Shown here: positions 50,782-59,516 of the stretch, in pieces | How positions within the stretch are numbered: the stretch's first letter is position 1 | Layout of the letters: each line of letters begins with the position of its first letter | NCBI RefSeq assembly: GCF_030811595.1 | Contig: NZ_JAUSRB010000002.1 | Span: forward strand, 6,696,001-6,760,000 | Direction of reading: 5' to 3' | Length of the DNA stretch: 64,000 bases | DNA from: Streptosporangium brasiliense | GTDB taxonomy: Bacteria > Actinomycetota > Actinomycetes > Streptosporangiales > Streptosporangiaceae | Notes under the pieces: model-generated | Databases searched by the model: none | What the model saw: only the letters and a program-made list of their open reading frames with translations | What the model was told of the DNA's origin: nothing | Program-made: the position numbers and the translations under genes

Positions 50782-52950
50782 GTGCGCCACGAGGCGCTGT
50801 TTGTCCGAATGGAGGTGAAAGACCGTCCATCTCTTCGCCGTCGTAGCGGCGGGGTGAAGCTGGAGGCAGCCTGAGCCGGGAGTCGCCGGGGAGGGTGGGA
50901 GCAGCCTCGACAAAGTCGCGTCGGCCCAGCACTACCGGATGGGCCGAGCGCGGTGAGCAAGACGAGAAGGTATACGCGAGGAACCGGTGCCATTACGCCT
51001 CTTGATGTGTCTGCCAGCTCAAATCCGGTGGATATGGGCTGGATGGCGGCGCGTACCCGCTCCCTCATCACGGAGCGGGGAACTCCAGGTTCGGTCTTAA
51101 CTGCTTGGGCTTGGAGGCCACGGTGAAGGACTACGGCGTAGCCGTGGCGATGCCGCAGGGGTATAGCCGGGTGCCTAACCCGTCGATCGGACAGCAGTGA
51201 ACGTGGGAACCGCCCGTGGTCGTTCCCGGCCTCATCTTCTCCAGGGGTGAGCGCGGGATAGGCGCGACGCCAGCCGAAGGCGCGGGCGGGACGGAGCCGC
51301 CGTAGTACTCGGAGACCGGGAGAGCCGGTCACATGGGGAAGGGCGGCAGCATGCCAGACAAGGAAGGAATGCAATGTCCGAAGATGCGCCGGTGAATACC
51401 GGCGCCACGCGATGGCCGGACGCTGATTCGGCTTTCGTCACGGTACGGAGGATGCAGACCAAGTTGCACCGTTGGGCGACCGATGATCACGGTCGCCGGT
51501 TCGGTGACCTGTTCAACCTCGTCTACGATCCAGCGTTCCTGATCCATGCGTGGGAGCGCGTGGACCAGGAACGTCGGAGCTCGGACTCCAGGAATCGATC
51601 GGGCCACGGTGGTCTGGATCGAGACCCGGATCGGGGTCGAGACGTTTCTGAGCCAGATCCGGGATTCACTGAAGTCCGGTGAGTTCTTTCCGGTCGAGGT
51701 CCGGCAGGTGATGATTCCCAAGGCCAGCGGCAAGCTGCGCAAGCTGGGCATCCCCACCGTCGCTGACCGAGTGGTCCAGGCCAGTCTCAAGCAGGTGCTC
51801 GAACCCATCTTCGAGGCGGACTTTCTGCCGTGCTCGTATGGGTTTCGCCCCAACCGGCGCGCGCACGACGCGATCGCCGAGATTCACCATCTGGCCTCTG
51901 AGCCCATCAACTACCGCTGGGTGCTGGAGGCCGACATCACGGCGTGTTTCGACGAGATCGACCACACGGCCCTGATGGATCGCCTGCGGGTAAGGATCTC
52001 GGATAAGCAGGTGAACGCGCTGGTCAAGGCGTTCCTGAAGTCCGGCGTCATGACGGCGGACGGCAATCGGGAAGAGACCTGGACCGGAACCCCACAAGGC
52101 GGCGTCCTGTCCCCACTGCTCGCCAACATCGCCTTGACCGCGCTGGACGATCATTTCGATCGGTAGTGGCGTCAGATGATGGGCACATGGCGGCGGCGGA
52201 ACCGGCGCAGACTCAAAGGCCAGGGCAACTGGAGACTCATCAGGTTCGCTGATGACTTCGTGTTGATGGTGTCGGGCGACCGGCACCATGCCGAAAGTCT
52301 GCGTGAGGAGGTGTCAGCCGTACTGGCCCCGCTGGGGCTGCGGCTGGCTCCGGACAAGACCTGCGTGGTCCATATTGACGAGGGGTTCGACTTCCTCGGA
52401 CATCACATCCGCCGCCAGCGGAAGCGAGGGACGAACAAGTACTTCGTCTACACCAAACCGTCCAGGAAGGCCGTCCAGGCAATCAGGGACAAGGTGTCGG
52501 CGAAGACACACAGGTCAACCCGCAATCAGGACCTGGCCAGGCTGATCTTGAGCTTGAACAGGATGCTGCGCGGGTGGGCGAACTACTTCCGCTACGGCGT
52601 CTCCAAGGCGACCTTCGCAGCGATCGACGCCCACACCTGGGCCCGGTTGATGCGCTGGATCCGCCGGAAGTATGCGGGCAAGGCCCGCATGGGGATGCCG
52701 GAGTTCAGGCGTCGCTTCTGCGACGTCGGCTGGAGAGTCGCTCACCAGGGAGTCGCCTTCACCGGCACATCCACTGTCTCGGTGAAGCGCTACCGCTACC
52801 GCGGTGGCAGCATCGCGACTCCATGGGCTCCGACACCGGCAACCGCCTCAGGCGGCTGACCAGCGGGCAAGGCATGTGGAGCGCCCGGTGCGTGGAGACA
52901 CGCACGCCGGGTGCGGCGGGCGGGCCGGGGAAACCCACCGGGAGTAATCA
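50782..52950 (+). mobile_element. Group II intron (about 2.17 kb), reverse transcriptase inactive
   Basis: GTGCGCCACGAGG at 50782 matches the GUGYG start of group II introns. About 590 bases of structured, gene-free RNA sequence follow, then the reverse transcriptase. A domain V hairpin lies at 52879-52916: it begins GAGC (AGC triad), closes with a GAGA loop in GTGCGTG-GAGA-CACGCAC and ends CCGGGTGCGG. A domain VI-like stem follows. The exact 3' end (near 52950) is an estimate. It sits in noncoding DNA after the serine hydrolase gene. Confidence 0.75.
51374..52859 (+). pseudogene. Group II intron reverse transcriptase/maturase, frameshift plus amber stop
   Basis: The frame from 51374 gives the N-terminus (ATRWPDADSAFVTVRRMQTKLHRWATDDHGRRFGDLFNLVYDPAFLIHAWERV). 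A frameshift near 51565 moves to GARTPGIDRATVVWIE..GKLRKLGIPTVADRVVQASLKQVLEPIFEADFLPCSYGFRPNRRAHDAI..TGTPQGGVLSPLLANIAL. An in-frame TAG at 52164-52166 follows DDHFDR. The same frame resumes with IRFADDFVLM (FADD active site) and the maturase X domain (LNRMLRGWANYFRYG). Two lesions make it non-functional unless complemented. Confidence 0.85.
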
Positions 52951-53120
52951 CGGCAGGGCGCCCCGGTCCGACCCAACACGACACCCCATGTCGGCGCGCA
53001 GCTCACGCAGGGCCTCTGTGCTCTCCGCGGCTTCCTGCTCGCGGCGCAGTGCCCACAACAGACGTTCTTCGGCTCGTACGGCCAGGCGCTTGGCCTCCTT
53101 ACCAACACCGTCCACAGCTC
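52948..53120 (-). pseudogene. Fragment of an unrecognised helical protein
   Basis: A minus-strand frame reads GKEAKRLAVRAEERLLWALRREQEAAESTEALRELRADMGCRVGSDRGALP and stops at about 52948, next to the estimated intron 3' end. It looks like a real Arg/Glu-rich helix. The start is unclear, and it may be the tail of a gene cut by the intron or by earlier rearrangement. Confidence 0.35.
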
Positions 53121-53182
53121 CCTGAACGCACGCTGTGCGGCGTGACCGGCACCCTGGCCAAGGTCGTTGTCCGCACGATGAA

Positions 53183-53998
53183 TCACAGTGCGGGCAGGGG
53201 CTTGGAGCGCTCGTTGTCGGCAGTCGCCCAGAACGCTGCCCGCCACGCCGCGGCGAGACCGTCGCGGCTCGCCTCGACGGCAGCGGCGGTGTTGCCGCCG
53301 GGAACCGCGACGCGGTCCACGATCTCGGCCAAGGGCGTCCCGTGATCCAGCAGCCGGCTGACGGCGTCGATGCTCTGCGCGAGGAGTTGTTCGGCCAGAC
53401 CCGGGGGTAGCGGCGCGCCGCGCTCGATCTGCGCTGCGATCATCGATTGGGCCACACTGGCCAGAAGTGCCGGACCGCACGATGCCAGGTCGGTGGCTGC
53501 CCGGCCCTGTCGCTCGCCGATCACGAACGGCCGGGAAAACCCCTGTAGCAACTCCGTCAACTCGGCAACGGCGTCCTCGCTCAGGCCAGGGCCGGGCATG
53601 AGCAGCGTCGCGCCCGCACCGATCTCGTTACCGACGCTGGGAATCAGCTTGGCAACGGGACAGGGAACCGAGTCCGCCAGCCTCGGCAGGGGCAGTGCGT
53701 TGTTAATCGTGACCACGATGTGCTCCGCCGAAAGTCGAGGACGCACAACGGCGAGCACGTCAGGAAGGTCCACGTTGCGCACACACAGAACAACCAGGGT
53801 AGCCCGGTCAGCCAAGTCGGCTGGCGGCAGCACCGTGGCGGTAGGTACAGCAGCGCGTACGCGCTCGATGCTGGATACCGACCGACCTGCGACGAACAAT
53901 CGTGCCGGTTCGACTGCTCTGCTGAAGCCAGCGGCCAGAGTCAGCCCCATTCGGCCCAAGCCCACGATCCCCACAGTTCGTGCTGTCACGAGCACCAT
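53183..53998 (-). CDS. Pyrroline-5-carboxylate-reductase-like NAD(P)-dependent oxidoreductase (271 aa)
   Basis: The Rossmann start is TVGIVGLGRMGLTLAAGFSRAVEPARLFVAGRS. The conserved NAD-pocket stretches are LVVLCVRNVDLPDVLAVVRPRL and HIVVTINNALPLPRL. The C-terminal dimer domain has GPALLASVAQSMIAAQIERGAPLP and VAVPGGNTAAAVEASRDGLAAAWRAAF, where PGGNT corresponds to PGGTT of ProC. The length matches ProC. Context gives no proline genes apart from a prolyl aminopeptidase 232 bases away, divergently transcribed, so a shared proline-related role is possible but weakly supported. Confidence 0.75.
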   Translation of the reverse strand: MVLVTARTVGIVGLGRMGLTLAAGFSRAVEPARLFVAGRSVSSIERVRAAVPTATVLPPADLADRATLVVLCVRNVDLPDVLAVVRPRLSAEHIVVTINNALPLPRLADSVPCPVAKLIPSVGNEIGAGATLLMPGPGLSEDAVAELTELLQGFSRPFVIGERQGRAATDLASCGPALLASVAQSMIAAQIERGAPLPPGLAEQLLAQSIDAVSRLLDHGTPLAEIVDRVAVPGGNTAAAVEASRDGLAAAWRAAFWATADNERSKPLPAL

Positions 53999-54230
53999 CG
54001 TCCCAGAATCTCGCTGCCGCCGTGGACCCGCCTGCCGCCTTGGACATCGATTGACCGCCGACCAGGCGTGCTGTCGGCCGGTGTCGGCACGGGTGGGCCG
54101 ACGTCGGCCCCCGCCCGATTATCGATCTCACTCATCGGGTTGTCAGCCGGTGGAGCAGACCTTGGTTAGCAGTGCAAAGACGTGCGGGTGGAGCTGCTGA
54201 CTCGGGCGCTGGCGCTTGTATCTTGGGGCG

Positions 54231-55178
54231 ATGTATCCCCCGATCGAGCCCTACGACCACGGGCACCTTGGCACCGGCGACGGCCACCTCATCTACTGGG
54301 AGGTCTGCGGCAACCCCGAGGGCAAGCCTGCGCTCGTCGTCCATGGCGGCCCTGGCGGGGGCTGCACGCCTGGTCAACGCCGCGGCTTTGATCCCGAGCG
54401 TTACCGCATCATCTTGTTCGATCAGCGCAACTGCGGTCGGAGCCTGCCGCACGCCAGCGACCCGGCCGTCGATCTGAGCACCAACACCACCCAGCACCTG
54501 GTCGCTGACATGGAACGGTTGCGCGAGCATCTCGGTGTCGACCGATGGCTGCTCTATGGCGGGTCGTGGGGATCCACGCTGATGCTTGCCTACGCCCAAG
54601 CCCACCCGGCGCGCGTGTCGGAGATGGTCATCTGCGCCGTCACCATGACCCGCCGCTCTGAGATCGACTGGCTCTACCGTGGTGTGGGTCGCTTCTTTCC
54701 CGAGCAGTGGCAGCGCTTCCGCGAGGGCGTCCCCCAGGCCGAACGCGACGATGATCTGCTGGCCGCCTACGCGCGGCTGATGTCCGATCCCGACCCCGCC
54801 GTACGCGCCAAGGCCACTCACGACTGGGCGGCCTGGGAGGACGCGGTGATCTCCCTGGAGGTCAACGGCAAACCGAACGCCTACAGCGACCAGCCAGAGG
54901 CCGATCTGCTGGCCTTCACCCGCATCTGCGCCCACTACTTCTCCAACGCCGCCTGGCTGGAGGAAGGCATCTTGCTGCGCAATGCGCACAAGCTGGCCGG
55001 CATCCCCGGCGTGCTCATCCACGGCCGCTTCGACTTGGGCTGTCCGCTGGAGAACGCCTGGCAATTGGCCCAGGCCTGGCCCGACGCACGACTTGTCGTG
55101 GTGGATGACTCGGGGCATACCGGCAGTAGCACCATGGCCAAGGCCGTTCCCGCCGCCTTGGATGGCTTCGCGAGCTGA
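54231..55178 (+). CDS. pip: Prolyl aminopeptidase (proline iminopeptidase), 315 aa
   Basis: This S33 alpha/beta hydrolase has HGGPGGGCTPGQRRGFDPERYRIILFDQRNCGRSLPHA at residues 39-80 and the nucleophile elbow LLYGGSWGSTLMLAYAQAHP. Late Asp and His of the triad lie in GRFDLGCPLENAW and DDSGHTGSS. It cleaves N-terminal Pro from peptides in the cytoplasm. ATG 54231 gives the family start YPPIEPYDHGHL. The length is standard. It is monocistronic. The match to the family is strong, so the symbol is given. Confidence 0.85.
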   Translation: MYPPIEPYDHGHLGTGDGHLIYWEVCGNPEGKPALVVHGGPGGGCTPGQRRGFDPERYRIILFDQRNCGRSLPHASDPAVDLSTNTTQHLVADMERLREHLGVDRWLLYGGSWGSTLMLAYAQAHPARVSEMVICAVTMTRRSEIDWLYRGVGRFFPEQWQRFREGVPQAERDDDLLAAYARLMSDPDPAVRAKATHDWAAWEDAVISLEVNGKPNAYSDQPEADLLAFTRICAHYFSNAAWLEEGILLRNAHKLAGIPGVLIHGRFDLGCPLENAWQLAQAWPDARLVVVDDSGHTGSSTMAKAVPAALDGFAS

Positions 55179-55269
55179 GTCGGGCCTGGCTCACTGGTCA
55201 ATAACGGGGGGTTGAGGAACCGGCGGACAGCAGTCATCGCTGAGAATGACCATGGCGGTTAGTCGTCTC

Positions 55270-55385
55270 GGTGTTTCACAGGCGAGGACTCATGAAACAC
55301 CGGCCCTGGCCGATCACGACCAGGGACTCCCCTGTTTCATAGGTCGGTGCAAACGGGTAACAAGTTGAAACACTCCTATGAAACG
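55270..55385. promoter_or_regulatory. Candidate res site array for the adjacent serine recombinase
   Basis: GGTGTTTCA (55270-55278) pairs with TGAAACACC (55293-55301). Further on, TGTTTCATAGG (55333-55343) pairs with CCTATGAAAC (55375-55384), and TTGAAACACTCC lies between them at 55365. Four to five copies of one TGTTTCA motif, in both orientations, directly precede the recombinase start, as expected for a three-subsite res region. Confidence 0.65.
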
Positions 55386-55393
55386 ATCTTGGG

Positions 55394-56239
55394 GTGAGCG
55401 ACGACGACCACCTTCGCGTGAAGGCCCACGCCTGCCCGATGACCTCCTGCGCCGCCCCGGCCGGTTCACCCTGCCAGACTGGCAAGGGCAAGGTCGCTGT
55501 CCAGTACCACACCGCCCGCTTCCGGCTCGTGCCTGCGCTCGCCAAGACGCTCAACCTCCCGACCCCGGCCGTCCGCAAGCCAGGCACGCTCTGGATCGAG
55601 CTGCCCCGCCCGACCGCGGCCGGTGCGGAACCGGCGGGGCATGTGCGGATCGGCTACGCCCGCGCCTCCACCGCCCGCCAATCTCTCGACACCCAGCTCG
55701 ACTCCCTCAAGACCGCCGGCGTCACCCGCATCTTCTCCGAGAAGATCTCCACCCGCGCCACCATCCGGCCCGAACTCGACAAGGCCGTCATCCTGGCCCG
55801 CGAACTCCGCACAGCGGGCGTCGCGGTCACCATCGTGGTGCACGAGCACAAGTGGCTCGGCCGCGGCCTCGACCTGGCCGCCCTCGCCGAGCAACTGCGC
55901 GCCGCCGGCATCGGCCTGGAGTTCCTCACCGGCGAGCTGCAGGGCAGCCACGACCCGTCCGGTGTGGTGTTCACCGTGCTCGCCGCCCTGTCGGGGATGG
56001 AACGCGAGTACATCCGCGACCGTACCCTGGAAGGCCACGAATCCGCCCGCAGCCGCGGCAAGACCATCGGCGGCGCCACCGTCACCGACGACGCCATGCT
56101 CTCCATGGCCCTGCACCTACGCGCCCAGAACCTCAGCCTCCGCGACATCGCCGCCCGCCTCGTCATCATCAAGGGCAAGAAGAAGGGCCGACGCCCCTCC
56201 CCGGCCACCGTCCTGCGCATGCTCCGCGAACACGACTAG
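55394..56239 (+). CDS. Serine recombinase with N-terminal zinc-finger-like domain (281 aa), intact
   Basis: Residues 10-45 carry CPMTSCAAPAGSPCQTGKGKVAVQYHTARF (Cys14, Cys19, Cys27, His39), a small zinc-binding domain seen in other actinomycete proteins. The resolvase domain begins at 84 (VRIGYARASTARQSLDTQLDSL, catalytic Ser92) and continues through VLAALSGMEREYIRDRTLEGHESARSRGKTIGGATV. It ends in an HTH (LSLRDIAARLVIIKGKKKGRRPSPATVLRML). No lesions are seen. GTG 55394 overlaps the repeat array that is probably its res site. A Tn3 transposase N-terminal stump lies 200 bases downstream, so it may be the resolvase of that transposon. Confidence 0.85.
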   Translation: MSDDDHLRVKAHACPMTSCAAPAGSPCQTGKGKVAVQYHTARFRLVPALAKTLNLPTPAVRKPGTLWIELPRPTAAGAEPAGHVRIGYARASTARQSLDTQLDSLKTAGVTRIFSEKISTRATIRPELDKAVILARELRTAGVAVTIVVHEHKWLGRGLDLAALAEQLRAAGIGLEFLTGELQGSHDPSGVVFTVLAALSGMEREYIRDRTLEGHESARSRGKTIGGATVTDDAMLSMALHLRAQNLSLRDIAARLVIIKGKKKGRRPSPATVLRMLREHD

Positions 56240-56445
56240 GCGAACGACACGGCGCCATCAGCGGCGGCCACCCCCGCAGGCTGATCGGCCAATCATCGGC
56301 AGCACCGTCCACCGCGACGGCGGTCCGCCCTCATTCCCCACCCCGCCTCGGCACTCTGAGCGACTGGTCGGCAAGTTGGTCGGTGCTGGCGCCAAAATCC
56401 GGTCCGATCCTCCCCGGAGGCCGTCAGGTGAAGGGAGCGGCGGAG

Positions 56446-56727
56446 ATGCGTCAGGAGTGGGAGCCTGAGGAGCTGATCGCGGCGTGGACGCTGCTGGACA
56501 GCGACTGGGATCTGGTGGGGAACAAGACGGGGGCGACCCGTCTGGGCTTCGGCCTGCTGCTGAAGTTCTTTGAGCAGGAGGGCCGCTTCCCGCGACATGC
56601 GGGTGAGGTGCCGCGGGCGGCGGTGGACTACATGGCCGGGCAGGTGAAGGTCGATGCTGCGCTGTTTTCGGAGTATCGGTGGTCGGGGTCCACACCCTGC
56701 CCATGGCGGTGTGCACTGCCCCGATGA
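56446..56727 (+). pseudogene. Tn3-family transposase N-terminal fragment, copy 1
   Basis: ATG 56446 after GTGAAGGGAGCGGCGGAG starts RQEWEPEELIAAWTLLDSDWDLVGNKTGATRLGFGLLLKFFEQEGRFPRHAGEVPRAAVDYMAGQVKV, the DUF4158 N-terminal domain of Tn3 transposases. After about 85 residues (ALFSEYRWSG) the match stops and the frame ends at 56727. About 90 percent of the protein is missing. A second copy lies inverted at 57543-57674. Confidence 0.85.
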
Positions 56728-56734
56728 GGCCCTG

Positions 56735-57274
56735 TCAGACGCCTTGGCGTATGTACAGGTCGCGCAGCAGGCCGATCTCGCCGCCGTGATGCGCGACCTC
56801 GACCAGGGCGTGCAGTGCGAGCTTCAGGTAGGTCTCCTCGGCCCAACCGCCGGGACCCATGCCGATCGGGGCCAGCAGACGCTGGTCGCCGAGGGCGGCG
56901 ATGCGGGAGGTGAAGTGCTCCCAGTCCTCGGCGAGCGCCTCGATGCCCTCTTTCGCGGTGCCCGGCCACTCGTCGCGCTCGCCGAACTCGGGGGCGTCGT
57001 CGAAGAGGTAGATCACGTAGCCGCGCAGGCAGAGGTTGCCGATGTGCCAGATGCGCCAGGCGATCGTGGTGACGGGGTCCGGCGCATCCGGGCTCGACTC
57101 CGGAAAGACCGCGTCGACGCGGAAGACGCCGTCGTCGCCGGGGCGCAGGCCGACGCAGTCGCTGACCGGCTCCCAGTGGTACTCGGCGTCGGTCAGGCCC
57201 TCAAGGCGCCTGAACAGCATGGATCGCGCGCGTTCGAAGCTGGCGAGGATGTCCCGGGTGGCGGGATCGGTCAT
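56735..57274 (-). CDS. DinB-family protein (179 aa)
   Basis: A four-helix DinB/DUF664 protein: DILASFERARSMLFRRLEGLTDAEYHWEPVSDCVGLR, then TTIAWRIWHIGNLCLRGYVIYLFDD (metal-side His in WHIGN), ending HALVEVAHHGGEIGLLRDLYIR (second and third His of the metal triad). Many family members are thiol-dependent transferases that bind a divalent metal. ATG 57274 is 30 bases from the divergent nucleotidyltransferase fragment. Both lie between two inverted Tn3 N-terminal fragments. Confidence 0.8.
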   Translation of the reverse strand: MTDPATRDILASFERARSMLFRRLEGLTDAEYHWEPVSDCVGLRPGDDGVFRVDAVFPESSPDAPDPVTTIAWRIWHIGNLCLRGYVIYLFDDAPEFGERDEWPGTAKEGIEALAEDWEHFTSRIAALGDQRLLAPIGMGPGGWAEETYLKLALHALVEVAHHGGEIGLLRDLYIRQGV

Positions 57275-57304
57275 GTCCACCTGATGCACCCTATAGTCCG
57301 GATC

Positions 57305-57571
57305 ATGGAGCGCTATGCCGGGGATGTCGCATCGGTGATGTCGGAGATATTCGGCCCACGCCTCGTGGGCGCGTATCTGCACGGTTCTGCGGTGCTCGGG
57401 GGCTTCGACCCGCGACGCAGTGACGTCGACCTCCTCGTCGTCTGCCAGGACCCGATGACGGCAGAGCAGCGCTCGGCCGTCGCCGAGCGGCTGAGCGACG
57501 ACCGGCTGCCGTGCCCGGCTCAAGGGCTGGAGCTGAGCGTCGTCACCCTCGCCACCACGCAGCTTCGCTGA
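57305..57571 (+). pseudogene. Nucleotidyltransferase (AadA-like) N-terminal fragment
   Basis: ATG 57305 starts MERYAGDVASVMSEIFGPRLVGAYLHGSAVLGGFDPRRSDVDLLVV; GSAVLGGFDPRRSDVDL is the GS-x10-DxD active-site motif of ANT-type aminoglycoside nucleotidyltransferases. Only about 88 residues remain. At 57543-57571 the frame runs into the inverted Tn3 fragment and stops. The C-terminal helical domain that binds the drug is lost, so it cannot confer resistance as it stands. Confidence 0.75.
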
Positions 57572-57674
57572 AGCCCAGACGGGTCGCCCCCGTCTTGTTC
57601 CCCACCAGATCCCAGTCGCTGTCCAGCAGCGTCCACGCCGCGATCAGCTCCTCAGGCTCCCACTCCCGACGCAT
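57543..57674 (-). pseudogene. Tn3-family transposase N-terminal fragment, copy 2
   Basis: The minus-strand ATG at 57674 starts RREWEPEELIAAWTLLDSDWDLVGNKTGATRLGF, nearly identical to copy 1 at 56446. It ends at the nucleotidyltransferase fragment after about 35 matching residues. Confidence 0.85.
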
Positions 57675-57939
57675 CTCCGCCGCTCCCTTCACCTGACCGA
57701 CCCCCGAGAACAGGGCACACGATCGAACGGGGAACACCCCCTACGCCCCGGTACGCGCGATTCGTGACGACTACGAACCGCAACCGTGATCTAGCTCATC
57801 GCTACTTTGGGGCTGGGGACGCCTTCGGGAGCAGGGCGCCGACCTGGTCAGACGTCGTCTCGGGAACCGGACAGGGTTGTAGTTCTGTCCTGTATGTCCG
57901 CCGCCGTTGCCCCTTTCCGGCTTACTTGGTCTGCCCCCT
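57675..57939 (-). mobile_element. Tn3-family left end with terminal repeat
   Basis: Reading inward from 57939 on the minus strand: GGGGGCAGACCAAGTAAGCC then GGAAAGGGGCAACGG, about 225 bases of leader, and the transposase ATG at 57674. This is the only place where terminal repeat, leader and transposase start are still joined, so it defines the element end for the other copies (5965, 21838, 37087, 37328). Confidence 0.75.
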
Positions 57940-57940
57940 C

Positions 57941-58276
57941 TCAGGCACCGGGTCGCCGTAGTCGCGCGCGTCCGGTCGCGGCGGCGGTCACCAGCAGCGC
58001 GCCGCACAGTCCCATGCCCAGCGTCGTCACCGCGGCCAGCGTCGAGCCTTCCTCGATCGACAGTGACGCCAGCCCGGCCAGTCCCGCCGCGACCCCCGCG
58101 GCCATGATCCACTGCTCGATCTCCTCGTGCGTGATCTCCCACGATCGCGCGTCCCCCAAGCCGATCCTGGCCGTCAGCCCGCCCCAGCCGGGCACCGGCC
58201 CGAGCCTGACGCGCCGCGCGAGTACGAACAGGGCAAGGCCGACGCTCAGCAAACACAATCCCGCGACCTCGTTCAC
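57941..58276 (-). CDS. Small membrane protein, 3' end formed by the Tn3 insertion (111 aa)
   Basis: The N-terminal hydrophobic segment NEVAGLCLLSVGLALFVLARRV is followed by two more (IMAAGVAAGLAGLASLSI and LAAVTTLGMGLCGALLVTAAA). The frame ends with ARLRRPGA at a TGA that begins two bases from the Tn3 terminal repeat, so the original C-terminus may have been cut. No family is recognised. Confidence 0.5.
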   Translation of the reverse strand: MNEVAGLCLLSVGLALFVLARRVRLGPVPGWGGLTARIGLGDARSWEITHEEIEQWIMAAGVAAGLAGLASLSIEEGSTLAAVTTLGMGLCGALLVTAAATGRARLRRPGA

Positions 58277-58445
58277 GACACCCTCCAGCAGGCGGTGGAT
58301 CCTGGCCTGGCGACGCCGTATGACGCCGCTCTTTCCAGTCCCATGGTGAGCCGGTACCCGGGCCCGTCACCATGGCTTTAACACGATCCATATGCCTTTG
58401 CGGGATTTCCTGACGCCTTCACCACGCCGCATTCCCGGATGTCGG

Positions 58446-58520
58446 GGTCCCGGTAGCAATGGAGCAGAATCCAACGGACTCGCCCCGAGGGGCCACCGGA
58501 GTGCGGCGGGAACGGACCAT
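58446..58520 (+). repeat. CCAACGGA-family site followed by a diverged kinase-element repeat
   Basis: 58446-58480 (GGTCCCGGTAGCAATGGAGC, then AGAATCCAACGGACTCGCC) is nearly identical to the site at 41167. At 58489-58518 the sequence GGGCCACCGGAGTGCGGCGG followed by GAACGGACC resembles the 31-bp repeat of the kinase element. The remainder of 58277-58720 has no gene I can support. Confidence 0.6.
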
Positions 58521-58720
58521 ACCGGGCCGCAGACCGGACAGGACCTTCATTCTGATCGGTCAGAAGTGTCGCCTGTACCAGGTAGCAAGATCCTTACTGG
58601 CAGGCCTTGCCAGGTCGGACACCCGGTCCGTCACAGCCCGGTGATGTGTAAGAGCCTGCTGACGAAGGCTTAAGTGCGCGTGGGCATGGACCGTAGAGGG
58701 CCGACTCGGTCTTCCCAGCC

Positions 58721-59257
58721 TCACTGCATCTGGTCGAGCATCTCCGACAGAGCGCTCTTGACCCGCAGCGCCTTCTTGATCTCGGCGGCGGTGACGTAGG
58801 GGTACTCCCCATACTCGATGAAGCTCGGGCACTGGTGCTCGCGCACGTACCTGACGAACGCCTCGGGGTTGCTCTTCCAGTCCTCGGGGAACCCCACGAG
58901 GTTCTCGAAGACCGTGCTCACCCCCACCTTGCTGAACAGTGCGACGGCGTCCTCGGTGTACTTGTCGAAGTCGGTATCGAAGATCCCCTGATACAGGAAG
59001 CGCGTGTCGTCGTCGAACAGCACCCAGCGCAGATAGTGCAGTTTCAGCGGCGCCAGCAGGTGCGGGTCGCTCTCCAGCGCATTGACCAGCGTGTGACCGT
59101 GGTTACGGATCGCCTCGGCCCGCCCCGGCTTGATGTCGGCGATGATCGTGAACCCGTAGCACGCCGGGGTCCTGGGGAAGATGGGGCCGTACTTGCCCTG
59201 TTCGAGGTGGTCGGTTTCCTTGGGGATGGCGACCATCTGCGGTGTGGTGATATCCAT
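58721..59257 (-). CDS. Hypothetical protein (178 aa)
   Basis: ATG 59257 follows GAAGGGAGC. The protein starts TTPQMVAIPKETDHLEQGKYGPIFPRTPACYGFTIIADIKPGRAEAIRNHG and continues HYLRWVLFDDDTRFLYQGIFDTDFDKYTEDAVALFSKVGVSTVFENLVGFPEDWKSNPEAFVRYVREHQCPSFIEYGEYPYVT. The pattern resembles a ferredoxin-like alpha+beta barrel of about 110 residues with extra ends, but I cannot name the family. No signal or membrane segment is present. It looks intact and is flanked by transposon debris. The 259 bases after 59257 hold nothing clear. Confidence 0.6.
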   Translation of the reverse strand: MDITTPQMVAIPKETDHLEQGKYGPIFPRTPACYGFTIIADIKPGRAEAIRNHGHTLVNALESDPHLLAPLKLHYLRWVLFDDDTRFLYQGIFDTDFDKYTEDAVALFSKVGVSTVFENLVGFPEDWKSNPEAFVRYVREHQCPSFIEYGEYPYVTAAEIKKALRVKSALSEMLDQMQ

Positions 59258-59516
59258 GCCTGCTCCCTTCACCTGGGTCAGGGGGGAACGGGCTCGTAGG
59301 CTGCCTGACCAGGGAATTATCCCACACCGTGATACTGAAGGACCGGTGAGCGGGACAGCCGCATGGCCCAGGAGGAGACCGCCCCCGCCGTTGCGCTGGA
59401 AGCGCACACGCTGCCTGCACACCGAGGAACTGCCCGGCCCCACCGCTACCAACACCTCGCAGCTTGACCCACTTAGCTCCTGGGGTGTCTAACGCCACTG
59501 GCCGTTCGGTTGCTGC

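Noticed and set aside
57764-57961. Plus-strand frame starting TTTNRNRDLAHRYFGAG, echoed at 5739-6041
   Set aside because: The similarity reflects the repeated Tn3 leader DNA, not a conserved protein; the two frames diverge immediately after the shared DNA.
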